Positions 22,841 to 31,094 are shown, numbered from the stretch's first letter. The stretch: 34,842 nucleotides of DNA from an uncultured Eubacteriales bacterium (GCA_903835065.1 CAILLO010000019.1:1-34842), one strand, 5' to 3'. Translations and numbers: made by a program. Notes: a model not told the origin generated them from the letters alone.

Positions 22841-23242
22841 ATGCTGATCACGATTGATCTGATGCAACTCCTCACCGCCCTCCTCATCCTCGTGGGCCTC
22901 GCGGTCCTCGTCGCCTTCTTCGTCGTGCTGCTCCGCCTGCTCGGACTGCTGAAGCGGGCGAACGGACTCGTGAAGGACACTTCGGTCGTGATGGCTTCCG
23001 CCAGCCGATCCGTCCCTCCCATCCTCAAGGATGCGGAAGTGATCTGCAGTTCGGCCCGCAGCGGCGTGGAGGCGATCGGCGGGGCGGCGAGCAGCCTCGG
23101 CGAGGGTGTGTCTTCCATCTTCGGAGCCGACGATTCTTCCACGGGCGGCACGGTGGAGACGATCTTCGGCATCATCGACCGCGTTCTCGCGATCATCGGC
23201 CTCTTCACGGACGGCAAGAAGAAGCGCCCGCGGAAACGCTGA
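22841..23242 (+). CDS. DUF948-like membrane-anchored protein
   Basis: A 133-residue protein from ATG 22841. One N-terminal span (LLTALLILVGLAVLVAFFVVLLRLLGLL) is followed by a helical region (LKRANGLVKDTSVVMASASRSVPPILKDAE), as in DUF948 proteins that accompany YtxH. The C-terminal part is Ser/Gly-rich with a second weakly hydrophobic segment (IFGIIDRVLAIIGLF) and ends in a basic KKKRPRKR tail. It has a short GAGGCGAGGCC ribosome site and is probably cotranscribed with the ytxH-like gene. A strong terminator follows. Confidence 0.75.
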   Translation: MLITIDLMQLLTALLILVGLAVLVAFFVVLLRLLGLLKRANGLVKDTSVVMASASRSVPPILKDAEVICSSARSGVEAIGGAASSLGEGVSSIFGADDSSTGGTVETIFGIIDRVLAIIGLFTDGKKKRPRKR

Positions 23243-23265
23243 CGCAGCACGAAGGCCGACATGAA

Positions 23266-23301
23266 AAGAGGGCGCACCGATCGCGATCGGCGCGCCCTCT
23301 T
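23266..23301 (+). terminator. Strong hairpin terminator after the ytxH/DUF948 pair
   Basis: An 18-bp stem (AAGAGGGCGC, one A-C mismatch, CCGATCG) is directly followed by its complement ending GCGCCCTCTT. The tail TCTTCCT is only modestly T-rich. On the reverse strand the leading AAAAGAGG gives a CCTCTTTTC tail, so it may also work against the minus-strand 33-residue gene. Confidence 0.75.
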
Positions 23302-23342
23302 CCTATGCGGGGCGCGCGTTCAATGTCGGAGCCCCGCGAACG

Positions 23343-23444
23343 CTAGACGATCTTCCTGCCTTTCAATGGATTGACTATGATGACGATGAGTGCTATCAAA
23401 AGGAGGACAATAATCAATCCTCCTCCGGTGATCGTCCACAACAT
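23343..23444 (-). CDS. 33-residue single-span membrane peptide
   Basis: The reverse strand from ATG 23444 to TAG 23345-23343 encodes MLWTITGGGLIIVLLLIALI, then VIIVNPLKGRKIV. One long hydrophobic span is followed by a basic end, and AAAGGAAG is correctly placed upstream. There is no known family. Its hydrophobic and basic layout resembles small stress peptides, type I toxin peptides, or subunit-like peptides such as KdpF. It lies between two orphan antitoxin genes and opposite in direction to them. Coding is probable but not certain. Confidence 0.55.
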   Translation of the reverse strand: MLWTITGGGLIIVLLLIALIVIIVNPLKGRKIV

Positions 23445-23620
23445 GAAGGTCTTCCTTTCTTCCGATGGCCATTCTGGGATGCGTTCGGTCTTCTGCTGCA
23501 GGTCGAAGACACCGCCGTTCCGATGGCCGGAACGACTCCCTCAGCGGACCGCGAATGGAGCATGCGGAGCTGGAATTGCATAATAAAAGCAGAATCAAAT
23601 ACGTTGCATGCACTTAGTAT

Positions 23621-23639
23621 CACTTTTGTGTTCACTTTT
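23621..23639 (+). repeat. Direct repeat CACTTTT x2 upstream of the second antitoxin promoter
   Basis: CACTTTT occurs at 23621-23627 and 23633-23639, a 12-base period, in an AT-rich region (about 23580-23700). It is a possible operator for a ribbon-helix-helix protein; otherwise 23445-23649 shows no gene. Confidence 0.35.
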
Positions 23640-23649
23640 ATACACGGCG

Positions 23650-23678
23650 TTGCTATTATTCCGACAATGGGATACAAT
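23650..23678 (+). promoter_or_regulatory. Promoter of the second antitoxin-type gene
   Basis: TTGCTA (23650-23655), 17 bases, TACAAT (23673-23678). Same spacing and identical -10 as the promoter of the paralogue at 22150-22178. Confidence 0.65.
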
Positions 23679-23701
23679 AGCGGGGAGAGGTAGTTGCAAT
23701 C

Positions 23702-23974
23702 ATGAAAACAGATATCCTGCATATCCGAATCGAGCCGGAAAAGAAGAAACGCGTCGAAGTCACGCTGAAGTCCCTCGGACTGACGATGACCGATGCAATC
23801 AATATGTTCCTCAGCCAGGTCGACCTGACGGGGGGGATTCCCTTCGAAGTGCGCCTGCCGAAGGTGAAGCCCGAACTCGTGACGGCGCTGATCGAAGCGC
23901 GACGGATCGGGCTGGTCGGCAAGGAAGGCAAGGAATTCTCGAGCGCCGATGAAGGGCTGAAAGAGGAACTCTGA
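23702..23974 (+). CDS. RelB/DinJ-family antitoxin paralogue, no adjacent toxin
   Basis: A 90-residue protein from ATG 23702 behind GGGGAGAGG. It has the same layout as the gene at 22197: TDILHIRIEPEKKKRVEVTL, then LGLTMTDAINMFLSQVDLTGGIPFEVRLP. The C-terminal region KPELVTALIEARRIGLVGKEGKEF would normally wrap a RelE toxin. The coding region ends at 23974 and a terminator follows, so no toxin is cotranscribed. The two paralogues flank the ytxH/DUF948 genes. Confidence 0.88.
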   Translation: MKTDILHIRIEPEKKKRVEVTLKSLGLTMTDAINMFLSQVDLTGGIPFEVRLPKVKPELVTALIEARRIGLVGKEGKEFSSADEGLKEEL

Positions 23975-24012
23975 CCGAATCCGTCCGACGGATCGAATCG
24001 ACGGCTCCGCAA

Positions 24013-24043
24013 GCGGACTTCCGGAAACGGAAGGTCGCTTTTT
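24013..24043 (+). terminator. Intrinsic terminator after the second antitoxin gene
   Basis: GCGGACTTCCG-GAAA-CGGAAGGTCGC forms a stem with a GAAA tetraloop, one wobble and one mismatch, followed by TTTTT. Confidence 0.85.
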
Positions 24044-24096
24044 CGTTTCTGCCGACCCTCGGGATCCGCAGGCTGAGGTTCGGTTCTACTAGAGGC

Positions 24097-24125
24097 TTGA
24101 TTCCGGCGGCAGGTCATGGTACTAT
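24097..24125 (+). promoter_or_regulatory. Promoter of the aminotransferase and alanine dehydrogenase operon
   Basis: TTGATT (24097-24102), 17 bases, TACTAT (24120-24125), about 65 bases before the chosen start codon. Confidence 0.65.
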
Positions 24126-24190
24126 TTATTTAGGCAATGGATAAATTGACGCAGCGCTTCGGCTCCTATGATAGAAAGGACGGCATCCCC

Positions 24191-25501
24191 ATGAAAAAAG
24201 CCAGTTCGGACTTCCGCTACAACACCGGTGCCTCGCGCGTGCCGTGGGCCGCGGTCGGAGAGAACTACAACGAATCCGACACCCTGGAGATCGTCAAGTT
24301 CCTGATGCAAGGCGAAGGCGACGAGTACAAGAAGGCCCTGAAGACCGTCCAGGAAAGCCTCCACGGTCTCAACGCCGTGGCGAACGCCCCCGGCAAGCTG
24401 TCGCTCGGCTCCCAGGTCGAGAAGGCCGAAAAGGCCGTCGACAAGTACCTCGGCACCGAGGGCAGCCTCTTCGTCACCAACGCGACCGCTGGCTTCGAGA
24501 TCGCCTTCAAGTACGCCAACCTCGGCCCGGGCGACGAAGTGATCGTCCCCGCGATCACGTTCATCGCGACGATGGCCTACCCGCTGTCCGTCGGCTGCAA
24601 AGTCGTCTTCTGCGACATCGACCCGATCACGCTCAACATGGACCCGAAGGACCTCGAGAAGAAGATCACGAAGAAGACCAAGATGGTCGTGCCGGTGCAT
24701 ATCGGCGGCTACCCCTGCGACATGGACGCGATCAACGCGATCGCGAAGAAGCACGACATCCTGGTGCTCGAGGACGCCGCCCACGCCTTCGGCGCCTCCT
24801 ACAAGGGCAGGAAGATCGGCACGATCAGCGACTTCACCTCCTTCAGCTTCCACGAGGTCAAGAACATGACCTCCTTCGGCGAAGGCGGCATCCTCACCAC
24901 GAACATCGAGGAGTTCCGCCCCGAGCTGAAGCGCGCGCGCTTCCTCGGCCTGAACTTCACCCGGAAGATCAAGGACTGGCTGTACGACATCACCGCGATC
25001 CCCGGCAAGTACGGTCCCGCCGTCGCCGGCAACAGCTCGACGACCGAGATCCAGGCCCTGGGACTCACCCTGCAGCTCCACCGCTACGACCGCATCATCC
25101 AGGACCGCACCGAGGCCGCGAAGTACATGACCTCGCGCCTGGCCGGAAATCCCGCTGTCATCCCGCAGGCCATGGGCTCGAAGGACGTCGTCCCCTCGTT
25201 CCACCTCTACACGCTGCAGATCGACCCGAAGAAGGCCGGCGGCGACATCCAGGTCCTCAAGAAGAAGCTCGAGGAGAAGGGCGTGACCAACATTCCGCAC
25301 TTCGGCCCCCTGTACCGGTTCGACGTCCTGCGCTCGCTCGGCTACGACGAGAACGCGATCGCGGCGACCTGCCCGGTGACCGAAGAGGTGTTCTACCACC
25401 GCTTCACGCACCTTCCGATCTACGGCCTGTCCAAGGACCAGCTCGAGTACATGGCGGACGCGGTCCTCGCGTCCATCGATGAAATGCAGAAAGGGAAGTA
25501 G
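24191..25501 (+). CDS. DegT/DnrJ/EryC1/StrS-type PLP-dependent aminotransferase
   Basis: A 436-residue protein. ATG 24191 is chosen over ATG 24137 because AAAGGA lies upstream of it and the first 18 codons of the longer form overlap the likely leader. Fold-type I PLP motifs: [44 protein letters not shown] with the PLP-nitrogen Asp near 195, and [15 protein letters not shown] with the Schiff-base Lys near 224. DegT enzymes aminate keto-sugars or act on other ketones. This one is longer at the N-terminus than the usual 370-400 residues, with an inserted segment (about 25-60). It is followed after 4 bases by alanine dehydrogenase. Sugar-nucleotide genes are absent nearby, so the substrate is open. 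Confidence 0.88.
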   Translation: MKKASSDFRYNTGASRVPWAAVGENYNESDTLEIVKFLMQGEGDEYKKALKTVQESLHGLNAVANAPGKLSLGSQVEKAEKAVDKYLGTEGSLFVTNATAGFEIAFKYANLGPGDEVIVPAITFIATMAYPLSVGCKVVFCDIDPITLNMDPKDLEKKITKKTKMVVPVHIGGYPCDMDAINAIAKKHDILVLEDAAHAFGASYKGRKIGTISDFTSFSFHEVKNMTSFGEGGILTTNIEEFRPELKRARFLGLNFTRKIKDWLYDITAIPGKYGPAVAGNSSTTEIQALGLTLQLHRYDRIIQDRTEAAKYMTSRLAGNPAVIPQAMGSKDVVPSFHLYTLQIDPKKAGGDIQVLKKKLEEKGVTNIPHFGPLYRFDVLRSLGYDENAIAATCPVTEEVFYHRFTHLPIYGLSKDQLEYMADAVLASIDEMQKGK

Positions 25502-25505
25502 GAAA

Positions 25506-26642
25506 ATGAGCAACAGGGTGGTCGGCGTCGCCAAGGAGATCAAGAACAACGAGAATCGGGTCGGCCTGACCCCGGCGGGTGCGTATGCGCTCGTCAGGGC
25601 GGGCCACAAGGTCCTGTTCAGCCAGTCGGCGGGAGAGGGCAGCGGGTTCTCCGACGAGGAGTACCTCGCGGTCGGCGCGACGAAGGTCGCGGACAATGCG
25701 CAGGTCTACGCGCAGTCCGACATCGTCGTCAAGGTCAAGGAACCCCTCGAATCCGAATACGCGCTGATGAAGGAAGGCCAGACCCTGTTCACGTACCTCC
25801 ACCTGGCGCCGAACCCCGGACTCACGAAGGCCCTCGTCGCGAAGAAGATCACCGGCGTCGCCTACGAGACCGTGCAGCCCGCGGACGGCTCCCTTCCGCT
25901 GCTCGCTCCGATGAGCGAGGTCGCGGGCCGCATGTCCGTCCAGGTCGGCGCGACGATGCTCCAGAAATACAACGGCGGCATGGGTGTCCTGCTCGGCGGC
26001 GTGCCCGGCGTCAAGCCGGCCAACGTCCTGATCGTCGGCGGCGGCGTCGTCGGCACGAACGCGGCCAAGATGGCCGTCGGCCTCGGCGCCCGCGTCACCG
26101 TCATGGACGTCAACAAGTCCCGCCTCGCCTATCTCGATGACATCTTCCACGGACAGGTCACCACCCTGATCTCCGATGAGTACGGGATGGCCCAGAACGT
26201 CAAGGAAGCCGACCTGCTGATCGGCGCCGTGCTGGTCCCCGGTGCTCGCGCTCCGAAGACCGTCACCGAGGCGATGGTCAAGAGCATGAAGAAGGGCGCC
26301 TGCATCGTCGACGTCGCGATCGACCAGGGCGGCTCGATCGAGACGATCGACCACGTCACGACCCACGACCAGCCCTGCTACATCAAGCACGACGTCGTGC
26401 ACTATTCCGTCGCCAACATGCCGGGCGCGGTCCCGAAGACCTCGACCCTCGCGCTGACCGCCGTGACGCTGCCCTACCTGCTCCAGTTGGCGAACAAGGG
26501 TCCGGAAGCCGCGATGCTCGAGAACCCCGCGCTGCGCAAGGGCCTCAACACCTATGCCGGCCAGGTCGCGTACAAGGGCGTCGCCGACGCGCTGGGATAC
26601 GCCTGCGCGGACGCCGAGGCCCTCCTGAAGGCCGCGAAGTAA
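25506..26642 (+). CDS. ald: Alanine dehydrogenase
   Basis: A 378-residue protein from ATG 25506, 4 bases after the aminotransferase stop. The N-terminal domain carries [17 protein letters not shown] and the catalytic-side motifs YLHLAP and [18 protein letters not shown] leads to the NAD-binding fold [22 protein letters not shown] with Asp of [18 protein letters not shown] and [15 protein letters not shown] are strict alanine dehydrogenase signatures. It reversibly converts pyruvate, ammonia and NADH into L-alanine. In the operon it may regenerate alanine or pyruvate for the upstream transaminase, or serve as a redox sink. Length is close to the family norm of about 370. Confidence 0.96.
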   Translation: MSNRVVGVAKEIKNNENRVGLTPAGAYALVRAGHKVLFSQSAGEGSGFSDEEYLAVGATKVADNAQVYAQSDIVVKVKEPLESEYALMKEGQTLFTYLHLAPNPGLTKALVAKKITGVAYETVQPADGSLPLLAPMSEVAGRMSVQVGATMLQKYNGGMGVLLGGVPGVKPANVLIVGGGVVGTNAAKMAVGLGARVTVMDVNKSRLAYLDDIFHGQVTTLISDEYGMAQNVKEADLLIGAVLVPGARAPKTVTEAMVKSMKKGACIVDVAIDQGGSIETIDHVTTHDQPCYIKHDVVHYSVANMPGAVPKTSTLALTAVTLPYLLQLANKGPEAAMLENPALRKGLNTYAGQVAYKGVADALGYACADAEALLKAAK

Positions 26643-26684
26643 CGCGCATCCCCGATTGCAATCCCCGCCTCGCAGGCGGAAAAT

Positions 26685-26716
26685 GGGACGGTGACGGATT
26701 CTTCCGCCACCGTCCC
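26685..26716 (+). terminator. Hairpin after alanine dehydrogenase
   Basis: GGGACGGTG (26685-26693) pairs with CACCGTCCC (26708-26716), with an inner CGGA/TCCG stem. There is no T-run afterwards, so it may act Rho-dependently or protect the 3' end. Confidence 0.55.
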
Positions 26717-26761
26717 TGCATGTCGGACGTCGCGGGGACCGGCCTCGGGAAGGAGACCTCG

Positions 26762-27316
26762 ATGCGCTACGTCGCCCTGCTCCGCGGCATCAACGTCGGC
26801 CCGTCGAAACGGATCCCCATGGCCGACCTGAAGCGCCTCTTCGAGGAGCTTCGCTTCGCGCGCGTCTCGACCTTCCTCCAGAGCGGCAACGTCCTGTTCG
26901 ACGCGGACCGGCCCGAGGATTCCCTTTTGCCTGAACTCGAGCGGGCCATCGCCGACCGCTTCGGCTTCGCCGTCCCGGTCCTGCTGCGCACGGCGGAGGA
27001 GTTCCGGCAGGCGGTGGCGTCCTGCCCGTTCCCGCCGGAGGAGATTGCCGCGGCCGAAAGCGCGGCCGAAGGGGACAGCTACTACGTGGCGTTCCTGCGC
27101 ACGCCTCCGACGCCGACCGACCTCGCGCGCCTTGCGTCCGCGGCCGCGGTCGACGGGGACCGGTTCCAGGCCGGGAACCGGGAACTCCACCTGCTCTTCC
27201 GCCACACGTTCCGGACCTCGAAGCTCGCGGCCCAGCTCGACCGACTGTCCTCGCCGGCGACCACGCGCAACGGGAGTTCCGCCGCGCGCATCGCCGCGCT
27301 GTTCGACGACGCCTAG
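26762..27316 (+). CDS. DUF1697 family protein
   Basis: A 184-residue protein from ATG 26762 behind GGGAAGGAG. The start RYVALLRGINVGPSKRIPMADLKRLFEELRF and the later FLQSGNVLF are characteristic of DUF1697, a small alpha/beta family of unknown function. The C-terminus TTRNGSSAARIAALF corresponds to the usual T-R-N-W-x-T-V motif with the Trp replaced by Gly. Its TAG stop lies inside CTAG (27313-27316), which is also the stop of the convergent gene. Confidence 0.9.
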   Translation: MRYVALLRGINVGPSKRIPMADLKRLFEELRFARVSTFLQSGNVLFDADRPEDSLLPELERAIADRFGFAVPVLLRTAEEFRQAVASCPFPPEEIAAAESAAEGDSYYVAFLRTPPTPTDLARLASAAAVDGDRFQAGNRELHLLFRHTFRTSKLAAQLDRLSSPATTRNGSSAARIAALFDDA

Positions 27317-28164
27317 AGCAGCGGGAAGAGCGGTACGACGGAATCCGACAACCCCTGCAGTTCCGCGAGCTCGCCCGGATCCAGCGGGCGGACGCCGTCG
27401 CGCACCGCGCGGACGGCCATGCGGAACCAGTCGACGTGGCCCGGCGGAATCGCCGCGACGACGGTCTGGGACAGCGAATAGCGCAGGGCGAGCGACGCGA
27501 GGCGCTCGTCCCGGATCGGCTCGTACCAGGCCTTCGGGACGTCGTGCGGAGCGTCGGTCGTCCAGGCGGCGCGGGCCATCGCCTTCAGGGCGAGGCACGA
27601 GGCGCCCCGCCGGCGCGCGGCTTCGAAGATGCGGCCGCCGAAGGCGCCCTTGAGCAGGGACGCATAGTTGACGGGGAAGAGGACGGACTCGAACGCGAAG
27701 GCCTCGAACAGGGCTTCGGCGGCATCCTCGGAATGCGCCGAGAATCCGATGTGACGGATCAGCCCGGCCTCCTTCGCCTGTTGGAACACCTCGAGCGCCC
27801 CGCCGGGTGCGAGAATCCGGTCGATTTCCTCGCGCGTCGTCACGCCATGCAACTGGTACAGGTCGAACCGGTCGGTCCTCATCGTCTGGAGCGACCGCTC
27901 GAGCTCCGCGCGCGCCTCCTTGCCGTCCCGCATGCCGGTCTTGCAGGCGAGGAACACCCCGTTGCGACGGGCCTGGAGTGCCGGCCCGAGGCGGTCCTGG
28001 GCATTCCCATAGGACGGGGCGACATCGAAGTAGTCGACGCCCGCGTCCAGCGCCTCCGCGACATAGCGGTCCGCGTCGGCCTGGGTCTCGTCCATCGTCA
28101 CGATGGCCCCGAACCCGATCACCGAAAGACGCTCTCCGCTGGACCCGTAGACCCGATGTTCCAT
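27313..28164 (-). CDS. Aldo/keto reductase
   Basis: A 283-residue TIM-barrel oxidoreductase from ATG 28164 behind AAGGAGGAAC. Motifs include VIGFGAIV near the start, AGVDYFDVAPSYGNAQDRLG with catalytic Asp and Tyr, and FLACKTGMRDG with the catalytic Lys. FDLYQLHGV follows with the active-site His, then IRHIGFSAHSEDA. It is expected to reduce aldehydes or ketones with NADPH. Third and last in a minus-strand run after a HAD phosphatase and a GH3 enzyme. The true substrate is unknown. The stop codon is shared in CTAG with the DUF1697 gene on the other strand. Confidence 0.9.
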   Translation of the reverse strand: MEHRVYGSSGERLSVIGFGAIVTMDETQADADRYVAEALDAGVDYFDVAPSYGNAQDRLGPALQARRNGVFLACKTGMRDGKEARAELERSLQTMRTDRFDLYQLHGVTTREEIDRILAPGGALEVFQQAKEAGLIRHIGFSAHSEDAAEALFEAFAFESVLFPVNYASLLKGAFGGRIFEAARRRGASCLALKAMARAAWTTDAPHDVPKAWYEPIRDERLASLALRYSLSQTVVAAIPPGHVDWFRMAVRAVRDGVRPLDPGELAELQGLSDSVVPLFPLL

Positions 28165-28192
28165 GACGTTCCTCCTTGCCGCGCGCAGCGGC

Positions 28193-29449
28193 CTAGTCGG
28201 GGACGATGCCCCGCGAGATCTTCCAGGCGAGAACCCGGAACACGGCGTGCTCCAGGGTCGGCAGAGGCAGGTCGCCGTCTCGGACGGCCGTGAGCAGGGC
28301 GTCGCACCCCTGCCGGGCCGTCGTCGTGCACAGCAGGTCGTTGCCGGCGAGCAGCGCCTCGACGTGGGGGTCCCGGCCCTCCGTGAAGTCCGAGATCGCA
28401 CCCATGTCGAGGGAGTCCGACACGATGATCCCGGTGAAACGGAGGCGGTCGCGCAGGTACGCGTGGACGGCGGGGGACAGGGAGGCCGGGCGCACGGGGT
28501 CGAGGCAGGCGACGATCAGGTGGGAGACCATGACGCATTCGGCGCCCGCGTCGATGCCGGCCTGGAACGGGAGGAAGTCGCTGGACTCGAAGGTCGAGAG
28601 AGGCCTGGAGTCGACCGCGCCGGCGACGTGGGTGTCCGGGTTGTTCCCGTAGCCCGGGAAGTGCTTGAGCGTGGAGGACAGGCCGGCCGCACGGTCCACC
28701 CCGACGACGCGGGCCACGAACTGCGCGGTGAGGTCCGCGGGCCGGTCGAGTGCGCGCGGATACATGAAGTCCGTGGCGACCGTGGACACGTCGGCGACGG
28801 GCGCGAGGTTGAGGTTGATGCCGAGGGCTAGGAGCAGCGCGGCCTTCGCGTCCGCGTCGGCGGCGAGCGCGTCGAAGCCGCCCTTTGCATACAGGGCGCT
28901 CGGGGAGGCGAACGGCGTCGCGGCGAGCAGCGGGAACCCGCTGACCCGCACGACCGTGCCGCCCTCCTCGTCGGTCGAGATGGCGAGCGGGATCCGGGCC
29001 GCGGCCTGGTCGGCGGCGATCGCGGCGACGACCTGGTCCTTCGTGCGGTCCTTGAAGTCGACGGCGAAGAGGGTCAGGCCGCCCAGGTGGAGGTCGGCGA
29101 TCACGGTCGTCTGGTCGGCGGGCGCGATGCGCGCGAGGAGGACCTGGCCGACCAGCTCCTCGAGGGTCATCGTGCGGAGCAGGGCGTAGGCCTGCGGATA
29201 GGAGGCCGAGAAGACGCCGCCGTCCAGCCAGGCGGGAGGAATCTCGTCCGGGAGCGGAGGCGGGGTGACCGTGGGCGGAACGGGCGAGAGGGAGGGCGTC
29301 GGGAGAGCCGTCGGAACCGCCGTCGGCGAAGGGGTCGCGGAAGGCGTGGGAAGGGCGGAGCACCCCACGAGGAGGAGAGCCAGTGCCAGCGCCAGCGTCG
29401 TCGCGAACGCCGGTGGGGCGCCACGGGTCCACGCGGTTCTCGTACGCAT
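28193..29449 (-). CDS. GH3 beta-N-acetylhexosaminidase-like lipoprotein (NagZ type)
   Basis: ATG 29449 is chosen because it gives a proper lipoprotein signal (Arg-rich start, hydrophobic core, lipobox LVGCSA) about 30 residues in; ATG 29482 would add 11 residues overlapping the HAD gene. After Cys comes a Pro/Thr/Ser-rich spacer of about 35 residues. The GH3 domain then has TDEEGGTVVR, the NagZ-type KHFPGYGNNPDTH loop with the catalytic Asp-His pair, and ITGIIVSDSLDMGAI-like FTGIIVSDSLDMGAI with the nucleophile Asp. It should remove N-acetylglucosamine from muropeptides or chitin fragments outside the membrane. It is about 418 residues, within the normal single-domain range. Confidence 0.9.
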   Translation of the reverse strand: MRTRTAWTRGAPPAFATTLALALALLLVGCSALPTPSATPSPTAVPTALPTPSLSPVPPTVTPPPLPDEIPPAWLDGGVFSASYPQAYALLRTMTLEELVGQVLLARIAPADQTTVIADLHLGGLTLFAVDFKDRTKDQVVAAIAADQAAARIPLAISTDEEGGTVVRVSGFPLLAATPFASPSALYAKGGFDALAADADAKAALLLALGINLNLAPVADVSTVATDFMYPRALDRPADLTAQFVARVVGVDRAAGLSSTLKHFPGYGNNPDTHVAGAVDSRPLSTFESSDFLPFQAGIDAGAECVMVSHLIVACLDPVRPASLSPAVHAYLRDRLRFTGIIVSDSLDMGAISDFTEGRDPHVEALLAGNDLLCTTTARQGCDALLTAVRDGDLPLPTLEHAVFRVLAWKISRGIVPD

Positions 29450-29456
29450 GCCGCGC

Positions 29457-30230
29457 CTACTTAGGGACGATGTCGCCGACACCGTCGATGATGTGGTCCG
29501 GCCGGTAGGGGTATCGCTCGATGTCCTCGCGGCGGGTGACGCCGCTCAGGACCAGTACCGTCTCGACCTCCGACTCGATTCCGGCGATGATGTCCGTGTC
29601 CATCCGGTCGCCGACGATCACGGCATCCTCGCGTTTCACGCCGAGCACGCGCACCGCGTGCCGCATGATCAGGGGGTTGGGCTTGCCGATGAAGTAGGCC
29701 GTCCGGCCGCTCGCGAGTTCGATCGGGGCGATCAGCGCGCGCGTCGCGGGCACGATGCCGATTTCGGACGGGCCGGTCAGGTCGGGGTTCGTGCCGACCA
29801 GGCGGGCGCCCTTGAGCACGAGCTGGGCGGCGTGCGTGATCCGTTCGTAGGAATAGGACTTCGTCTCGCCGACGACCACGTAGTCGGGGTTCACGTCGTT
29901 CATCGAGAAGCCCGCGTCATACAGAGCCTTCACGAGGCCCGGCTCCCCGATCACGTAGGCGCTGCCGCCCGGCATCTGGGAGGACAGGAAGGCGGCGGTC
30001 GCGAGGGCGCTGGTATAGAAGTTCTCCTCTGGCACCTCGATGCCCATGCGGCCGAGCTTCTGCGACAATTCGCGCGGGGAGCGTTCGCTGCTGTTGGTGA
30101 GGAACAGGAAGGGCTTGCCCTCCCGCTTCAGCCAGCCGACGAACTCCGTGACGCCGGGCAGCAGGCGGTTGCCGTGGTAGATCACGCCGTCCATGTCGCA
30201 GATGAAAGCCTTCTTGTGGCTCAGGTCCAT
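29457..30230 (-). CDS. HAD-superfamily sugar phosphatase, NagD/PNPase-like (subclass IIA)
   Basis: A 257-residue protein from ATG 30230 behind GGAGGGAG. HAD motifs: FICDMDGVIYHGN (nucleophile Asp and acid/base Asp), LFLTNSS, Lys in FIGKPNPLIM, and VGDRMDTDIIAG. The cap insertion of subclass IIA lies between LTNSS and GKPNP. NagD-like enzymes remove phosphate from nucleotides or sugar phosphates. Co-transcription with the GH3 enzyme 7 bases downstream suggests an amino-sugar salvage setting, inferred from context only. The C-terminus HIIDGVGDIV is typical of the family. Confidence 0.92.
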   Translation of the reverse strand: MDLSHKKAFICDMDGVIYHGNRLLPGVTEFVGWLKREGKPFLFLTNSSERSPRELSQKLGRMGIEVPEENFYTSALATAAFLSSQMPGGSAYVIGEPGLVKALYDAGFSMNDVNPDYVVVGETKSYSYERITHAAQLVLKGARLVGTNPDLTGPSEIGIVPATRALIAPIELASGRTAYFIGKPNPLIMRHAVRVLGVKREDAVIVGDRMDTDIIAGIESEVETVLVLSGVTRREDIERYPYRPDHIIDGVGDIVPK

Positions 30231-30377
30231 GGGGACTCCCTCCGGCCGGAGCGCGTCTCGGGTCATCGGCTCCGGGTCCATTCCCATTCTATCACGCCGA
30301 AGTCGCGCACGTTGTCCGGTGCACCGGGTCGACAGCGGATGGAGCCTGCATCAAGATGAGGTGGGAGGTGGAGTCGC

Positions 30378-30983
30378 ATGGAGCAGGGAAAGACCCCGAA
30401 CGAAAGGAACCCGCAGGACGAGCTCGGCTTCTACGTCGCGGCGAACGACCGCGAGCTGGTCCGCCAGATCACGGAACTTTTCGGCCGCCGCGGCTTCGTC
30501 GGCGTGGCGGACGGGTACGGCCGCATGCGGTACCTCGTCGACGGCCGGGACGGACCGGTGACGGCCTCCTCCCGGATACTCGGGACGGCCGACGAGGCGA
30601 TGCGGCGCAAGACCGAGCACGACGAACGACTGTTGCCGTACGAGTCGGCCGCGATCACGGCCGTCCTGGACGAGAGCCGGATCCAGCCGTCCCTCAAGGG
30701 ATACCGCTTCCTCCGCTTTATCCTGTCGCTCGCCTACCGCGACGACTCGCTGCTCCGGCCGATCACGAAGACGCTCTATCCCGCGGTCGCCGAGCGGTTT
30801 CACAACAAGACCGACCATATCGAGCGCGATGTGCGGTACGCGATCCGCACGTCCGGGTTCAAACCGGCCGGCGTCAGCAGCAGCACCGCGATCTGCCTCC
30901 TGCACGACCGGATCCAGGTCCTGGCGGAGGCGATGTACCAGCGGGACCGGGCGGCGCAGCGGGGAAACGCCCCTCCTTCGTAG
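30378..30983 (+). CDS. Spo0A C-terminal-domain-like protein without a functional receiver
   Basis: A 201-residue protein from ATG 30378 behind GGGAGGTGG. Residues about 100-175 match the Spo0A DNA-binding domain: SLKGYRFLRFILSLAYRDDS, then LLRPITKTLYPAVAERFHNK and DHIERDVRYAIRTSG. This corresponds to the six-helix domain that binds 0A boxes. The N-terminal 70 residues (LGFYVAANDRELVRQITELFGRRGFVGVADG) look like a receiver remnant, but the acidic pair and phosphoacceptor Asp expected in such a domain are not seen. It therefore is probably a phosphorylation-independent regulator. It is single-gene, facing HU. No sporulation gene is in the window, so spore formation should not be inferred. Confidence 0.75.
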   Translation: MEQGKTPNERNPQDELGFYVAANDRELVRQITELFGRRGFVGVADGYGRMRYLVDGRDGPVTASSRILGTADEAMRRKTEHDERLLPYESAAITAVLDESRIQPSLKGYRFLRFILSLAYRDDSLLRPITKTLYPAVAERFHNKTDHIERDVRYAIRTSGFKPAGVSSSTAICLLHDRIQVLAEAMYQRDRAAQRGNAPPS

Positions 30984-31042
30984 GCGGTGCGGGAGCTGCG
31001 TCCGGCCGCGGGCCGCGAAGGAAGTGCGTTCCGGGCAAAAGA

Positions 31043-31070
31043 GAACGGAGTCCCTTTCGGGACTCCGTTC
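31043..31070. terminator. Bidirectional terminator between the Spo0A_C-like gene and HU
   Basis: GAACGGAGTCCC (31043-31054), four-base loop, GGGACTCCGTTC (31059-31070) is a perfect 12-bp stem. Read on the minus strand it has a GAAA loop and is followed by TCTCTTTTG, fitting termination of the HU transcript. On the plus strand the tail is not T-rich. Confidence 0.85.
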
Positions 31071-31094
31071 GATACGGAAGAGCAGGAAGGATTC

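Noticed and set aside
26685-26716. A riboswitch or attenuator before the DUF1697 gene
   Set aside because: It is a single simple hairpin with no alternative pairing partner; better read as the end of the ald transcript.
30378-30983. A true Spo0A and therefore a spore former
   Set aside because: The protein lacks a phosphoacceptor receiver and no other sporulation gene is present; only the DNA-binding domain is supported.
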